From Paenibacillus mucilaginosus 3016 (GTDB taxonomy: Bacteria > Bacillota > Bacilli > Paenibacillales > NBRC-103111): a stretch of 64,000 nucleotides of DNA. Positions 1 to 10,675 of the stretch are shown in pieces; the first letter of the stretch is position 1, and each line of letters opens with the position of its first letter. Location of the stretch: assembly GCF_000250655.1 (NCBI RefSeq), contig NC_016935.1:6218001-6282000 (forward strand). The letters run 5' to 3'. The position numbers and the translations under genes were made by a program. The notes beneath the pieces were generated by a model. That model saw only the letters and a list, made by a program, of their open reading frames with translations, did not search any database and was not told the origin of the DNA.

Positions 1-3000
1 TCGAGCAGGTTCTCCGGCTCGGAGAGGATCAGGTCGGCCCGGCCGCCTCCGAACAGCTTCGCGAAGACGACGACGAAGTGCGAGCGGATCGCATCGAAGG
101 TCGTGCGGAACCGCTTGCCCATCTCCTCGTCCATCTCGCGGATGACGAGGTACAGGGCGGTCTTCGCCTCCACGAGATCGTTCTTCTGCTCCGCGAGGAA
201 CTGGTAGCGCTCGTTGACGCGCTGGAATTCTTCGACGGCACCCAGGTTGACGTCGCCGAGAATCGCGATCTCCCGCTTGAGATCGCGCACCTTGTTCTGC
301 GTGCCGAGCACGTCCTCCGGCACCGGGTACTTGACCTTGGCCCGCTCGTAGCTCAGCTCGTAGTCCTCGGAGAGCTTCTTGAGCAGGTTCTCGAGCTCGA
401 CGTCGAGGCGGTTGACCCGCACCTCGGTCTGGTGCAGCTGCTCCTCGACCTGGCGCAGCTGCGTGCGCTGCTCGCGCGTCTTGTTCTCTTCGGCTTCGAG
501 CTTCGCGCTCCACTTGGCCCGCTCCGCCCGCTTCAGATCGAGCTGCTCGGAACACTGGTCCCGCTTCAGCTTCAGATCGTTGAGCTGCTGCGTCTGCTCC
601 ACCGATTCCTGCTCATGGCTGCTCATGTCGCGGTCGAGCTGCCTCAGCTGGTTGCGGTTGCCCTGCAGCTCGCTGTGCAGCGCCTGCAGCTCCAGCTTCA
701 TCCGGCTCTCCTGCGCCTGCAGCGACTGCTTCTCCTGCGCCTGGGAGGCGACCTGCACCTTCAGGTCGGTGAGCTGCGTCTGCAGCTCCTCCTTCGCGGA
801 TTCGCTTGCCTTGCGGCGCACCTCTGCATCGCGGATCGCCTGCTGCAGCTCCGCTTCCCGGCGCTGCAGCCGCTCGAGCGCAGCTTTCGCCTCCTGCCCG
901 CGCCGCTCGAGATCGCGGCGCTCCTCGGTCAGCGAGTCGCCGTCCGCGCCGTAGAGGGCGAGCTGGTCGGCAACCTGCTTCGCTTCCTGCTCCAGCGGAG
1001 CGAGCGAGGCGCGCACCTGCTGCTCCTCGATGCGGCGGCTCTCGCCCACGGCCCGCAGCTCATCGAGCTGCCGGTTCGCTTCGGCAATCTCCTCACGCAG
1101 CGATACGGCCTTATTCCGCAGGCCCTGCAGCTGGGACTCGGACATGGTAATCTCCTTGTCCATCTCCTCGATCTGCCGCTGCCTTGAGAGCAGGCTGCCC
1201 GTCTTCTTCTGCTGCGAGCCCCCGGACATCGATCCGCCCGGGTTGACGATATCGCCGTCAAGCGTCACGACGCGGTACCGGTACTGGACGCGGGCTGCGA
1301 TGCGGTTCGCCACTTCCAGCGTGTCGGCTATAATCACATTGCCGAGCAGGCTGCCGGCGATATTGCGGTACGGCTCGTCGAACTTCACCAGATCGACCGC
1401 GACGCCGACGAACCCTTCCATGTCCTGAATGTTGCGCTGTTCATGCTCCGGCACGCTGCGGCCCCGGATGACATCCAGGGGCAGGAACGTCGCCCGGCCG
1501 AGCTGGCGCTTCTTCAGGAAGGCGATCGCCTCCCGCCCGTTCGCCTCGTTCTCGACGACAATGTGCTGCAGCGCCCCGCCGAGCGCCGTCTCTACGGCCG
1601 TCTCGATGTGGGCCGGCACCTTGACGAGCTCGGCCACCGCACCGCGGATGCCTCGGAGGTCGCCGCGGTCCTTCGCCTTCAGCACTTCCTTGACGCCGTG
1701 CACGAAGCCGTCGTAGTCATTGGCCATCTCCCGCATCGTATCCCGGCGGGAGATCATGCTGTCAATCTTCTGCTCCCACTTGCGCAGCGCGCCCTGTGCC
1801 TCTTCGAAGAGCGACTGCTTCGACTTCAGCCCCTGGCTCACCTCGATATAGCGGCTGCGCATCTCCTCGATGCCGGTGACCGCTTCCTCAAGACGCTTCT
1901 CAAGCTCCGCCTTGCGCTGGGCGATGCTCTCCTGCTGCTCCTTCCACTTGCGGTTCTCCCCGCCGAGCCGGTCCATCCGGCGGCCGAGCGCCTCGAGCTG
2001 CTGCTCTGCGTAACGCGCTTCGTTGCGTGCATTGGCCGCTTCGTTCAGCACCTCGAGCAAGTCGCCCTTCAGGCGTTCCTCCTCTTCACTGGAGATGCCT
2101 CCCGCAACGCCAAGCAGCCGGTCCTCCTCGGCGCGCAGCTTGCCTTCCGTCTCGGCGAGCAGCGCCGCCACGTCGCGCAGGCGCCCCTGAAGCTCGGCCA
2201 TCTCCGCCTCACGGCCGCTGAGCCGCACTTCTTGGCCCCGGATCGCTAATTCGAGCTGCGCGCGGTTCGCGGCGTAGTTCTTTTTTGTCGCTCCTTGAGC
2301 ACCTCGCCCTGGCCTTCGCACTTCTCGAACTCCGCGCTCAGGTGCAGCAGATGGTGCTGCAGGCGCTCCACCTGCTCCTCGAGGCTGCGCATCTCCAGAC
2401 GGTGTGTCTCAAGCTGCGCATCATGCACGGATACGAAGTTCGAGAGCTGCAGCTGTTCTTCCTTGAGCACCTCGAGCTTCTTGTTCGTCTCCGTCCACGT
2501 CTCATAGATCTGCTCGATCTGGTAGACATACATCGCGATCTCGCTGGATTTGAGCTCCGCCTTCAGCTCCTTGAAGCGGATCGCCTTCTCGGACTGCTCG
2601 CGCAGCGGCTCGAGCTGGTCCTCCAGCTCCGTCACCAGGTCATGGATCCGCAGCAGGTTCTGCTCGGTCTCCTGCAGCTTTTTCTCGGTTTCGCGCTTGC
2701 GCGATTTATATTTGACGATGCCCGAGGCCTCTTCGAAAATCCCGCGCCGGTCCTCCGACTTCGTACTCAGAATTTCCTCAATGCGCCCCTGCCCGATGAT
2801 CGAGTACGCTTCCTTCCCGATCCCCGTATCCATGAAGAGCTCCGTAATATCCTTCAAGCGGCAGGCCTGCCGGTTGATCAGATACTCGCTCTCGCCGCTG
2901 CCGGTGCACCCGCCGGGTGACCGTCACCTCCTGAAAATCCAGGGGCAGCGACTGGCTCGAATTGTCCAGCGTAAGCGAAACTTCCCCGTAGTTGACCGCC

Positions 3001-3218
3001 TTGCGGGCGTCACTGCCGGCGAAGATGATATCCTCCATTTTGCCCCCGCGAAGGGACTTGGCGCTCTGTTCGCCGAGCACCCAGCGGATGCCGTCCGAGA
3101 TATTGCTCTTGCCGCTTCCGTTAGGGCCCACCACGGCGGTAATGCCCTGCACGAACTCCAGTTCGGTCCGGTCCGCGAACGATTTGAAGCCTGAAAGTTC
3201 AATACGTTTCAAAAACAA
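1..3218 (-). CDS. smc: Chromosome partition protein SMC (3' end outside window; two apparent frameshifts)
   Basis: SMC is a DNA-loop-extruding ATPase of the condensin complex (with ScpA/ScpB) that compacts and segregates chromosomes. The N-terminus starts FLKRIELSGFKSFADRT and has Walker A GPNGSGKS near residue 32. A head domain, a long coiled coil, a hinge around plus positions 1200-1750 and the returning coil follow. The left edge cuts it after LFGGGRADLILSEPENLL, before the ABC signature and Walker B. The frame breaks twice. Near 2900 one extra base follows RVHR; restoring it gives the family sequence SGESEYLINRQACRLKDITELFMDTG. At 2281-2286 an A6 run on the coding strand appears one base short; restoring it gives RQKKNYAANRAQLEL. 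I read codons 2270 to 1 as one open frame. Sequencing error is the likeliest cause of both breaks, but a disrupted gene is possible. It is last in the fab-rnc-smc unit. Confidence 0.93.
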
Positions 3219-3696
3219 CGTTCACTCACCTCTGCACCTATTGTACCACATTCCTCTTCCAAAAAGGGAGAAAGGAGCCGCCGCACGGCCCGTCGTGCCT
3301 CACCGCTGCCGGCTTTCTTCAGAACTCCGTCAGCCGTAAATCCTCAATAGAGGCAATCATATCATCACTGCCCTATGTATACGTTCAAACCAACCCTCGG
3401 GCTGTTCCTGTTCCTGTTTCTGTTTCCTCCTCAGGTTCCCGCCCCGCCATCCGGACATTCACCGTACGAATGCAGGGCAGCCCCCTTGCGGGAGTCACAA
3501 CTTGCCCGTCGCATTCGTTCATCTGCCGCGCGGGCCTGCAGCAGCTTACTCCCCGGGCAGAGAACCAGCCGTTCGCCAACCCACCACCCTTGCTGCTCCC
3601 AGGCCCCCCGGAGACCTATCGCAGCCGGCCCAGGGTCCCCTGCCCGCAACGCAAAAACGGCGTCCGCCCCCGGCGCCGCCGCTTCCTACGATCTTC
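3219..3696. other. Intergenic region between rnc and smc, no supported gene
   Basis: About 480 bases separate the rnc stop from the smc start. Short open frames of 64-72 codons on the minus strand overlap one another, lack good ribosome binding sites and resemble no family I know. A weak terminator-like stem (GGCG/CGCC followed by TTTTTG on the minus strand, plus positions 3652-3680) lies just after rnc. If real, smc would need its own promoter within this gap. Confidence 0.4.
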
Positions 3697-4401
3697 TTAC
3701 TTATGCTCCACTTTGACTTTCAGCTTGGCAAGCGCTTCCGCTGCCGCGTGCTGTTCCGCCTCTTTCTTGGAACGGCCCGTGCCTTCGCCGAGCAGCTGCT
3801 CGCCGAGGAACACCCTTGCCACGAACTCGCGCTCATGGGCCGGCCCCCGCTCATCGACAATCTTGTATTCGAGCTGCCCCATGCTGTGCTGCTGGGTATG
3901 CTCCTGCAGATGCGTCTTGTAATCGGCTGTCAGCAGCCTGCCCTGCTGGGGAAGATGCGGGAACATATACTGCTGCAGGAAGGTACGGACTCTCTCCAGC
4001 CCTTGATCGAGATACAGCGCGCCGATGAAGGATTCGAACACATCCGCCAGAAGTGCGGGCCGTGTCCGGCCGCCGGTAAGCTCCTCACCTTTGCCGAGCA
4101 GCACATAGGATCCGAACTCGAGCTGCTCGGCGAAGCCGACAAGCGACGGTTCGCAGACGATGGAAGCGCGGAGCTTCGTGAGCTCCCCCTCCGAACGGTC
4201 GGGATATTTGTCGAACAAATATTCCGAGACGGTTAGCTCCAATACCGCGTCACCGAGGAATTCCAGGCGTTCATTGTCTTTGTACTGGCCGATCCGGTGC
4301 TCGTTCACATAGGACGAATGGGTGAACGCCTGCCGGAGCAAATCAGGGTTGCTGAATGTGATGTTGAGCTCAGACTGAAGCAGCTTTAGGTTGCGATGCA
4401 T
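3697..4401 (-). CDS. rnc: Ribonuclease III
   Basis: Double-stranded-RNA endonuclease that processes the 30S pre-rRNA and other duplex RNAs in the cytoplasm. The 234-residue product has the RNase III signature [14 protein letters not shown] near residues 43-56, whose acidic residues bind catalytic Mg2+. A second acidic motif ([14 protein letters not shown]) lies near residue 118. A C-terminal double-stranded RNA binding domain ends in [18 protein letters not shown]. Length is normal. It lies between fabF and smc as in Bacillus, about 95 bases after fabF and about 480 before smc. Confidence 0.97.
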   Translation of the reverse strand: MHRNLKLLQSELNITFSNPDLLRQAFTHSSYVNEHRIGQYKDNERLEFLGDAVLELTVSEYLFDKYPDRSEGELTKLRASIVCEPSLVGFAEQLEFGSYVLLGKGEELTGGRTRPALLADVFESFIGALYLDQGLERVRTFLQQYMFPHLPQQGRLLTADYKTHLQEHTQQHSMGQLEYKIVDERGPAHEREFVARVFLGEQLLGEGTGRSKKEAEQHAAAEALAKLKVKVEHK

Positions 4402-4497
4402 GTCTTTATCACCTTCGTGTTAGCAGTTTGTTTTCCGGGAAGCGGGTACACGACTTCCCGGAAACAATTATTTTAGTATAGACAGCCGCATAAAAGG

Positions 4498-5736
4498 TTA
4501 TGCTTCGTATTTCTTCAGCACGATCGTGGCATTGTGTCCGCCGAAGCCAAACGAGTTCGACATCGCCACGTTCAGGCTCGCTTCGCGGGCCGTGTTAGGG
4601 ACATAATCCAGATCGCATTCCGGATCCTGGTTCTCGAGGTTGATCGTCGGTGGAATCTTGCCGTTCTTCAGCGCCAGCGCGCAGACAATCGCTTCGACGC
4701 CGCCCGCCGCTCCGAGCAGGTGGCCCGTCATCGACTTCGTCGAGGAGACCGCCAGCTTGTAGGCATGCTCGCCGAACGCCTTCTTGATCGCCGTCGTCTC
4801 CGAACGGTCGCCCACCGGTGTGGATGTTCCGTGCGCATTGATATAATCCACAGCCTGAGGCTCGATGCCCGCATCCTTCACGGCTTTGGCCATACAGCGT
4901 GCCGCGCCGTCCGGATCCGGATCGGTCATGTGGTAAGCGTCGCCGCTGCGGCCGTAGCCGATCACCTCGGCGTAGATCTTCGCCCCGCGCTTCTGCGCAT
5001 GCTCGAGCGATTCGAGGATCAGGATGCCTGCGCCCTCGCCCATGACGAACCCGTCACGGTCCGTATCGAACGGCCGGCTGGCCTTCTCCGGCTCGTCGTT
5101 GCGGGTCGACATCGCCCGCATCGCACAGAACCCGGCGACTCCGGTAGGGGAAATCGTCGCTTCGGCGCCGCCGCAGATCATCGCATCCGCTTCGCCGTAC
5201 TGGATCGCCTTGAAGGCGTCCCCGATGGAATGCGTGCCCGTTGCGCAGGCCGTGACCGCCGTGCTGTTCGGTCCCTTGGCGCCTGTAAGCATGGAGATCA
5301 TGCCGGCCGCCATGTTGGCGATCATCATCGGGATGAAGAACGGGCTGACCCGCTTCGGTCCCTTCTCCAGAAGAATCTTATGCTGTTCTTCCCACGTCGA
5401 CAGCCCGCCGATCCCGGAACCCACGTACACGCCGATGCGCTCGGCATCCACGCCTTCTTTCGGATTCAGGTCGGCATCTTTCAAGGCCATCTTCGTTGCG
5501 GCTACAGCGAGCTGCACGTACCGGTCCATCTTGCGGGCTTCTTTGCGTTCCACATAATCTTCCGCATTAAAGTCCTTGATTTCCGACGCGATCCGGGTCG
5601 GATACTCGCTGACATCGAAAGACTCGATGAGCGAGATCCCGGATTTGCCTGCAAGCAGGGAGTTCCAAAACGTCTCATGGTCCTTGCCGAGCGCCGACAT
5701 CACGCCGATTCCTGTAATTACAACTCTCTGTTTCAA
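4498..5736 (-). CDS. fabF: Beta-ketoacyl-ACP synthase II
   Basis: Condensing enzyme of type II fatty-acid synthesis; it extends acyl-ACP with malonyl-ACP. The 412-residue thiolase-fold protein begins [16 protein letters not shown]. The nucleophile cysteine is in [13 protein letters not shown] (about residue 163), and the two catalytic histidines are in NAHGTST and [11 protein letters not shown]. The C-terminus [14 protein letters not shown] is typical. It follows acpP after a gap containing a strong stem-loop, so it may be expressed at a different level from acpP. Encoded in the fap operon and cytoplasmic. Confidence 0.97.
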   Translation of the reverse strand: MKQRVVITGIGVMSALGKDHETFWNSLLAGKSGISLIESFDVSEYPTRIASEIKDFNAEDYVERKEARKMDRYVQLAVAATKMALKDADLNPKEGVDAERIGVYVGSGIGGLSTWEEQHKILLEKGPKRVSPFFIPMMIANMAAGMISMLTGAKGPNSTAVTACATGTHSIGDAFKAIQYGEADAMICGGAEATISPTGVAGFCAMRAMSTRNDEPEKASRPFDTDRDGFVMGEGAGILILESLEHAQKRGAKIYAEVIGYGRSGDAYHMTDPDPDGAARCMAKAVKDAGIEPQAVDYINAHGTSTPVGDRSETTAIKKAFGEHAYKLAVSSTKSMTGHLLGAAGGVEAIVCALALKNGKIPPTINLENQDPECDLDYVPNTAREASLNVAMSNSFGFGGHNATIVLKKYEA

Positions 5737-5847
5737 ATGTGTCCACCTCTATTATGAATAACTCTCGTTATTATGGTCGTTATGGGTAAAGAATCAGGCC
5801 GCCTGCAGCATCTGCCGCCTGGCGTTTGGCACTGCCGTGGAATGGAG

Positions 5848-5879
5848 ATAAGTCCCGTTCTATTACAAACGGGACTTAT
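5848..5879 (-). promoter_or_regulatory. 12-bp stem-loop directly after acpP, without a T-run
   Basis: The arms ATAAGTCCCGTT and AACGGGACTTAT pair perfectly around an 8-base loop, beginning 3 bases after the acpP stop. Neither strand carries a terminator-like T-run. This fits an RNA-processing or 3'-end-protecting element separating acpP from fabF mRNA better than a full terminator; that reading is inference. Confidence 0.6.
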
Positions 5880-5882
5880 TGC

Positions 5883-6116
5883 TTAGGTATGAGATTTTAT
5901 GTACTCCACTACTTGACCTACAGTAGCGATCTTCTCTGCATCTTCATCAGAGATTTCCATATCAAACTCATCTTCCAACTCCATAACCAATTCTACTACA
6001 TCGAGAGAATCGGCACCAAGGTCATCCTTGAAATTAGCTTCAAGCGTCACTTCCGCCTCATCCACTCCGAGTCGGTCGACGACGATTTTTTTAACGCGAT
6101 CCAAAATATCGGACAT
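5883..6116 (-). CDS. acpP: Acyl carrier protein
   Basis: Carries growing acyl chains on a 4'-phosphopantetheine arm for FabD, FabH, FabF, FabG and PlsX. The 77-residue acidic protein begins [18 protein letters not shown]. The attachment serine is in the [10 protein letters not shown] motif (about residue 37), and helices II-III are rich in Asp/Glu. I chose the start preceded by GGAGGAGGTGAACCGG; a start six codons upstream lies inside that ribosome binding site. It sits between fabG and fabF. Confidence 0.98.
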   Translation of the reverse strand: MSDILDRVKKIVVDRLGVDEAEVTLEANFKDDLGADSLDVVELVMELEDEFDMEISDEDAEKIATVGQVVEYIKSHT

Positions 6117-6203
6117 CCGGTTCACCTCCTCCATGGTATTATACTGAACTTAGGGACAAAATGCCATAGCACGTCCCAAGCTTAACAAAAAACAGGAACA
6201 GCC

Positions 6204-6944
6204 TTACATGTACATGCCGCCGTCGACATGAATCGTCTGCCCGGTCAGGTAAGAAGCGTCCTCCGAAGCAAGGTATCTGACGGCCTTGGCGATGTCCTCC
6301 GGCTGCCCGAGGCGCGCCAGGGGAATCTGCGTCAGAAGCGCCTGCCGCAGCTCCTCGTTCAGCTTGTCGGTCATGTCCGTCTCGATGAAGCCCGGAGCGA
6401 CGCAGTTCACGGTAATCCCGCGGGAAGCGAGCTCCTTCGCCGCCGTCTTGGTCATGCCGATCACGCCGGCTTTGGCGGCCACATAGTTCATTTGCCCCGC
6501 ATTGCCGAGCGCTCCCACCACCGAGGAGATATTGATAATGCGTCCCGAGCGCTGCTTCATCATCGGACGGGTCGCGGCCTTGATGCAGTTGAACACGCCC
6601 TTGAGATTCGTCTCAATGACCTGGTCGAACTCCTCTTCCTTCATGCGCATGATCAGGTTGTCGCGGGTGATCCCCGCGTTGTTCACCAGAATATCGATGC
6701 GTCCGAAGGTTTCAAGCACCTGCTTGAACATGTCGTCGACTTCCTGCGACTGACCGACGTTCGCCTTGATCTTGACCGCCTTGCGGCCCAGCGCTTCCAC
6801 GGCCTGCACCGTTTCGGACGCAGCGCCTTCGCTGCCGGCATAGTTCACGACGACGTCGGCTCCCGCCTCTGCCAGTGCGACGGCAATCGCCCGGCCGATC
6901 CCGCGCGAAGCGCCGGTGACCAGTGCTACTTTCCCCGTAAGCAT
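6204..6944 (-). CDS. fabG: 3-oxoacyl-ACP reductase
   Basis: NADPH-dependent reductase of the first reduction step in fatty-acid elongation. It is a classical short-chain dehydrogenase of 246 residues: nucleotide-binding [12 protein letters not shown] near the N-terminus, NNAGITRD, catalytic Ser in [13 protein letters not shown] and the YxxxK pair in [11 protein letters not shown]. The start at [11 protein letters not shown] gives the usual length; a frame extension of seven codons upstream is open but unnecessary. It follows fabD after about 40 bases and precedes acpP. Confidence 0.96.
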   Translation of the reverse strand: MLTGKVALVTGASRGIGRAIAVALAEAGADVVVNYAGSEGAASETVQAVEALGRKAVKIKANVGQSQEVDDMFKQVLETFGRIDILVNNAGITRDNLIMRMKEEEFDQVIETNLKGVFNCIKAATRPMMKQRSGRIINISSVVGALGNAGQMNYVAAKAGVIGMTKTAAKELASRGITVNCVAPGFIETDMTDKLNEELRQALLTQIPLARLGQPEDIAKAVRYLASEDASYLTGQTIHVDGGMYM

Positions 6945-6987
6945 AGATTCGTATACCCCTTTCATTGTCGGCAGACCGGCATAAGCA

Positions 6988-7930
6988 TCAGGCCGGGGTT
7001 TCCTGCCCGTACTTGTCCAGCGCCTCCAGGCTGTTGATGCTGATAACGGTGACGCTGCGGTCGATCTTCTTGATCAATCCCGCGAGGACGCTGCCGCTCC
7101 CAAACTCGATGAACGTATCGACGCCCTGGGCCAGCAGCCAGGCCACACTGTCCTCCCACAGCACGGAGGAGTGTACCTGCTCCACCAGCGCTTCACGGAT
7201 CGCGCCAGGCTCCGTCAGCGGGCCGGCGTTCACGTTAGCGACAACCGGCACGGAGGCGTCCTGCATTGCAAGGCCTTCGAGCACCTCCGCCAGCTTCGCC
7301 GAAGCCGGCTTCATCAGCGACGAATGGAACGGCCCGCTGACCTCCAGCGGGATCACCCGCTTCGCGCCGGCTTCCTTCGCCCGCTCCGCAAGCGCCGCAA
7401 CGCCCGCAGCACTGCCCGAAACCACGATCTGCCCCGGGCAGTTCAGGTTCGCCAGCTCGACGGGATTCCCGCCTGCGCTGATCTCGATACAGAGCGTCTG
7501 CAGCGCTTCGCGCCCGGCGCCGAGCACGGCCGCCATGGCGCCTTCGCCGCTTGGCACCGCCTGGTCCATGAACTGCCCGCGGGCGCGGACGGTTCGGACG
7601 GCATCCTCGAAGCCTAGGGACGCCGGCGGCCACCAGGGCGCTGTATTCGCCAAGCGAATGGCCCGCGACGAAGTCCGGACGCACATCATGCCGGCGCCGG
7701 AACAGCTCGAGGTAAGCGATCGAGGTGGTGAGCAGCGCAGGCTGCGTGTGATACGTCAGCTTGAGCTCGCTCTCCGGCCCTTCGAAGATCAGGCGGCTGA
7801 GGTCATAGCCGAGCGCATGGTCCGCCGCCTCGAACAGGGCTCTCGACGCCGGATCGGCCTCGGCGATATCCCGGCCCATGCCCACAGCCTGGGCCCCCTG
7901 GCCCGGAAATACAAAAGCTATTTTGCCCAT
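6988..7930 (-). CDS. fabD: Malonyl-CoA:ACP transacylase (apparent frameshift)
   Basis: Loads malonyl groups onto ACP to supply FabH and FabF. The N-terminal part shows [14 protein letters not shown] and the catalytic serine motif [14 protein letters not shown]. The reading frame is then lost at about 7624 and resumes one base later as [31 protein letters not shown]. The second part has the active-site histidine in [13 protein letters not shown]. One extra C on the plus strand near 7624 explains the break. The gene is essential in B. subtilis, so a sequencing error is likelier than loss. With the frame joined the product would be about 313 residues, normal for FabD. It lies between fabH and fabG. 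Confidence 0.92.
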
Positions 7931-7990
7931 AGCGTTATCTCTACTCCTTCAGTCGTAAGTTGCAGGGCAGGGCTGCCCTCGTCCTCCCCG

Positions 7991-8977
7991 TTACCAGATG
8001 AGGACGGAGGCCCCCCAGGTCAGACCGCCCCCGAAGCCTACCAGCACGAGGCAGTCGCCTTCCTTCACGCGGCCTTCTTCCACCGCTTCCGCCAAGGCCA
8101 CCGGAATGGAGGCCGCCGACATGTTCCCGTACTTGTCGAGATTGACCATGCACTTGTCCTCCGACAGCTCAAGACGGTTCAGGGCGGACTGGATGATCCG
8201 GATGTTCGCCTGGTGGGGCACCAGCAGATCGATCTCGCTCTTCTCGATCCCCGCCTTGCGCAGCGCTTCTTCGGCTGCGCTGCCCATGATGCGCACGGCG
8301 AACTTGAATACGTCGGAGCCGGCCATATAGATGTAGTGGCCCTTGCCCTGGAGCGACTCCGGCGTCGACGGACAGCGGGAGCCGCCGGCCTCCACCTTAA
8401 GCAGAGAACCGCCGGAGCCATCCGCTCCCAGCTCGAAGGACTTGAAGCCCCGGCCTTCCGGCACCTGTCCGAGCACTACCGCTCCCGCCCCGTCCCCGAA
8501 GAGAATGCAGGTGTTGCGGTCCGTATAATCGGTGATGCGGGAGAGCACTTCGGCTCCCACCACCAAGGCGTATTTGTACATGCCCGTGGCGATGAAGTTC
8601 GCCGCATTCGCCAGGCCGTAGATGAAGCCGGAGCAGGCTGCCGAGAGATCGAAAGCCGCCGCCTTCTTCGCCCCCAGCTTGTCCTGCAGGATGCAGGAGG
8701 TCGACGGGAACGACATATCCGGCGTCACCGTAGCGACGATGATAAGGTCGATCTCTTCCGGCGTAATGCCGGCCTGGGCGATCGCTTTGAGCGAAGCTTC
8801 ATACGCCAGGTCGGAGGCCGCCTGCTCGGCGGAAGCAAGCCGGCGTTCGCGGATGCCCGTCCGGGTGACGATCCATTCGTCGTTCGTCTCGACCATCTGC
8901 TCGAGCTGTTGATTCGTAAGCACGCGGTCCGGCACATACTTGCCGGAGCCGATAATGCCGACTGGATGTAAATTCAT
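7991..8977 (-). CDS. fabH: Beta-ketoacyl-ACP synthase III
   Basis: Starts fatty-acid synthesis by condensing acyl-CoA primers with malonyl-ACP; in Bacillus-type bacteria it favours branched primers. The 328-residue product has the catalytic Cys in FDLSAACSGFIYGL, His in VPHQANIRI and Asn in DKYGNMSAASIP. Its ATG overlaps the plsX stop as ATGA, suggesting translational coupling. An in-frame GTG four codons upstream is the alternative start. Confidence 0.96.
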   Translation of the reverse strand: MNLHPVGIIGSGKYVPDRVLTNQQLEQMVETNDEWIVTRTGIRERRLASAEQAASDLAYEASLKAIAQAGITPEEIDLIIVATVTPDMSFPSTSCILQDKLGAKKAAAFDLSAACSGFIYGLANAANFIATGMYKYALVVGAEVLSRITDYTDRNTCILFGDGAGAVVLGQVPEGRGFKSFELGADGSGGSLLKVEAGGSRCPSTPESLQGKGHYIYMAGSDVFKFAVRIMGSAAEEALRKAGIEKSEIDLLVPHQANIRIIQSALNRLELSEDKCMVNLDKYGNMSAASIPVALAEAVEEGRVKEGDCLVLVGFGGGLTWGASVLIW

Positions 8978-9981
8978 GGGGATTCCCACTCGCTTCCCTT
9001 ACTGATTTCCACAGAGATGCTGCGGACGAGGTCATTGCTGAGCGCGGTGCGCGCCTGCCGCACCGCATTCTTGAAGGCGGTCGCGTTGGAGGAGCCGTGG
9101 CTCTTGAGCACGAGCCCCTCAAGGCCGAGCAGCGGCGCGGCGCCGTGCTCCGTGTAATCCATCTTGCTGCGGAAACGGCCGAGACCGTTCTTCACAAGAG
9201 CCGCCGCCAGCTTCGTATACCAGGTGCGCGTGAACTCCGCCTTGAGGACGGAGAAGACCGCCGAAGCGGTGCCCTCCATCGACTTGAGCATGATGTTCCC
9301 CGCAAAGCCGTCGCATACGAGCACGTCGCAGGGCTTCTGGAGCACGTCGCGCGACTCCACGTTGCCGACGAAGTCCACTGGTGCCGTCTCCAGCAGCGGG
9401 AACGCCGCTTTCGTCACTTCGTTGCCCTTCATCGCTTCCGTCCCTACGTTCAGAAGGCCGACACGGGGCTTCTTCATCCCGTGCACCTTCATCCGGTAGA
9501 TGCTGCCCATGATGGCGTACTGGACAAGCTGCTGCGCCGTGGCGTCCATGTTGGCGCCGAGATCCAGCGCCAGCACGCCTTCCCCGTCCAGGGTCGGCAG
9601 CATCGGGGCCAGTGCCGGCCGTTCGATGCCCTTCATGCGCCCGACCACAAGCAGGCCCGTCGTCATCAGGGCGCCGGTGTTGCCGGCCGAGATCATCGCG
9701 CCGACTTCGCCTTCCTTCACCATCCGGCCGGCCACCACCATCGACGAATCCTTCTTGCGCCGGACGGCCTTCACCGGCTCGTCGTCCGCCTCGATGACTT
9801 CGGAGGCATGGCGCAGCTCCAGATTCGCCGGCCGTCTGCCCTGCAGCAGCGGCTCGAGCCGGGCGGTATCCCCTACCAGCACGATGACCGTGTCCGGATA
9901 CTCGGCGGCCGCCGCCAGCGCACCCTCGACACAGGCCCCCGGGGCATGGTCTCCGCCCATTGCATCAATTGCGATCCGCAT
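8974..9981 (-). CDS. plsX: Phosphate acyltransferase PlsX
   Basis: Converts acyl-ACP to acyl-phosphate, the donor for PlsY, linking fatty-acid and phospholipid synthesis at the membrane surface. The 335-residue product starts [20 protein letters not shown], the classical N-terminus. It contains [15 protein letters not shown]-type and [15 protein letters not shown] motifs. The true start lies about 60 codons inside a longer open frame. It overlaps the end of fapR by 17 bases and fabH by 4. Confidence 0.97.
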   Translation of the reverse strand: MRIAIDAMGGDHAPGACVEGALAAAAEYPDTVIVLVGDTARLEPLLQGRRPANLELRHASEVIEADDEPVKAVRRKKDSSMVVAGRMVKEGEVGAMISAGNTGALMTTGLLVVGRMKGIERPALAPMLPTLDGEGVLALDLGANMDATAQQLVQYAIMGSIYRMKVHGMKKPRVGLLNVGTEAMKGNEVTKAAFPLLETAPVDFVGNVESRDVLQKPCDVLVCDGFAGNIMLKSMEGTASAVFSVLKAEFTRTWYTKLAAALVKNGLGRFRSKMDYTEHGAAPLLGLEGLVLKSHGSSNATAFKNAVRQARTALSNDLVRSISVEISKGSEWESP

Positions 9982-10582
9982 GATGCTCTCCTCCTTCATG
10001 ACGGTCCTTGCCCGAATCCTTGCTTGAATGATAGATGGTAAAATGGCCCTGAAACACGACTTCCTCGCCCACGTAGGTGAAGACTTCCACCTTGGCCTTG
10101 CCCTTCGAGATGGAACGCACGTAGGCTTTGGCGATGCACTTCTCCTGCAGCTTGACCGAGCGGACAAAACGGATGTCCGCCGCTGCGGTCAGAGCCACCT
10201 GGTCGTTGATGAGCGCGACGGCCAGCGAGTTGGCCTGGGCGAAGATATGATGCCCCCGCGCGATCTTCGTCCGGGAGAACACGTGCTCCTCCCGGATTTC
10301 AAACATCGATATGCCGCTCTTGTCCAGCTGCAGATCGATCACTTCCCCGATCACCTCGTGAAGGGGCAGCGAGCGGACCTGGTCGTAGGACTGCTCGGCC
10401 ATCTGCTTCATCCGCTCCCGCAGTTCGGGAATGCCGAGCTCGAGCCGGTCGAGCCGGATCGTCTGGATGGATACCTGAAACAGTTTCGTCAGATCTTCGT
10501 CCGTGATGAACGGGTTGTCTTCTATCGCTTTGGCAAGCTGCTGCTGCCGCTGTCGTTTCGGTAGGCGTTCGATCCCGGGCAC
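9965..10582 (-). CDS. fapR: Fatty acid/phospholipid synthesis repressor FapR
   Basis: Malonyl-CoA-sensing repressor of the fap regulon. The N-terminal DeoR-type helix-turn-helix contains [24 protein letters not shown], and a C-terminal hot-dog domain (about residues 80-195) binds malonyl-CoA. The start is unclear. FapR proteins begin at the position encoded here as IERLPKRQ, but that codon is ATC (10571-10573), placed 8 bases after a good AAAGGTGG. The nearest legal start is GTG at 10582, which overlaps that ribosome binding site. The gene heads the operon and is probably autoregulated through the box at 10657-10673. Confidence 0.93.
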   Translation of the reverse strand: MPGIERLPKRQRQQQLAKAIEDNPFITDEDLTKLFQVSIQTIRLDRLELGIPELRERMKQMAEQSYDQVRSLPLHEVIGEVIDLQLDKSGISMFEIREEHVFSRTKIARGHHIFAQANSLAVALINDQVALTAAADIRFVRSVKLQEKCIAKAYVRSISKGKAKVEVFTYVGEEVVFQGHFTIYHSSKDSGKDRHEGGEHHADRN

Positions 10583-10656
10583 CACCTTTATATAAGCTTG
10601 GATGCGCAATTTCCGCTCTATGTAACGCGTTGTCTCCGCTGGTCTAACACTAAATC

Positions 10657-10673
10657 TTATGACCAAGTCATAA
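10657..10673 (-). promoter_or_regulatory. FapR operator candidate
   Basis: TTATGACCAAGTCATAA is a perfect inverted repeat with 7-base arms and a 3-base centre. It has the same 17-bp layout as the known FapR box (TTAGTACC-type arms) and shares TTA..AC...GT..TAA with it. It lies 3 bases downstream of a minus-strand -10 hexamer, so bound FapR would cover the transcription start. Confidence 0.8.
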
Positions 10674-10675
10674 AA

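Noticed and set aside
78-1187. Long plus-strand open frame of 369 codons
   Set aside because: Antisense to the SMC coiled coil, Leu/Arg-rich, no ribosome binding site. It is a GC-rich shadow frame.
6965-8971. 668-codon plus-strand open frame
   Set aside because: Lies wholly opposite fabD and fabH, which have clear family motifs. Its translation has no domain-like pattern.
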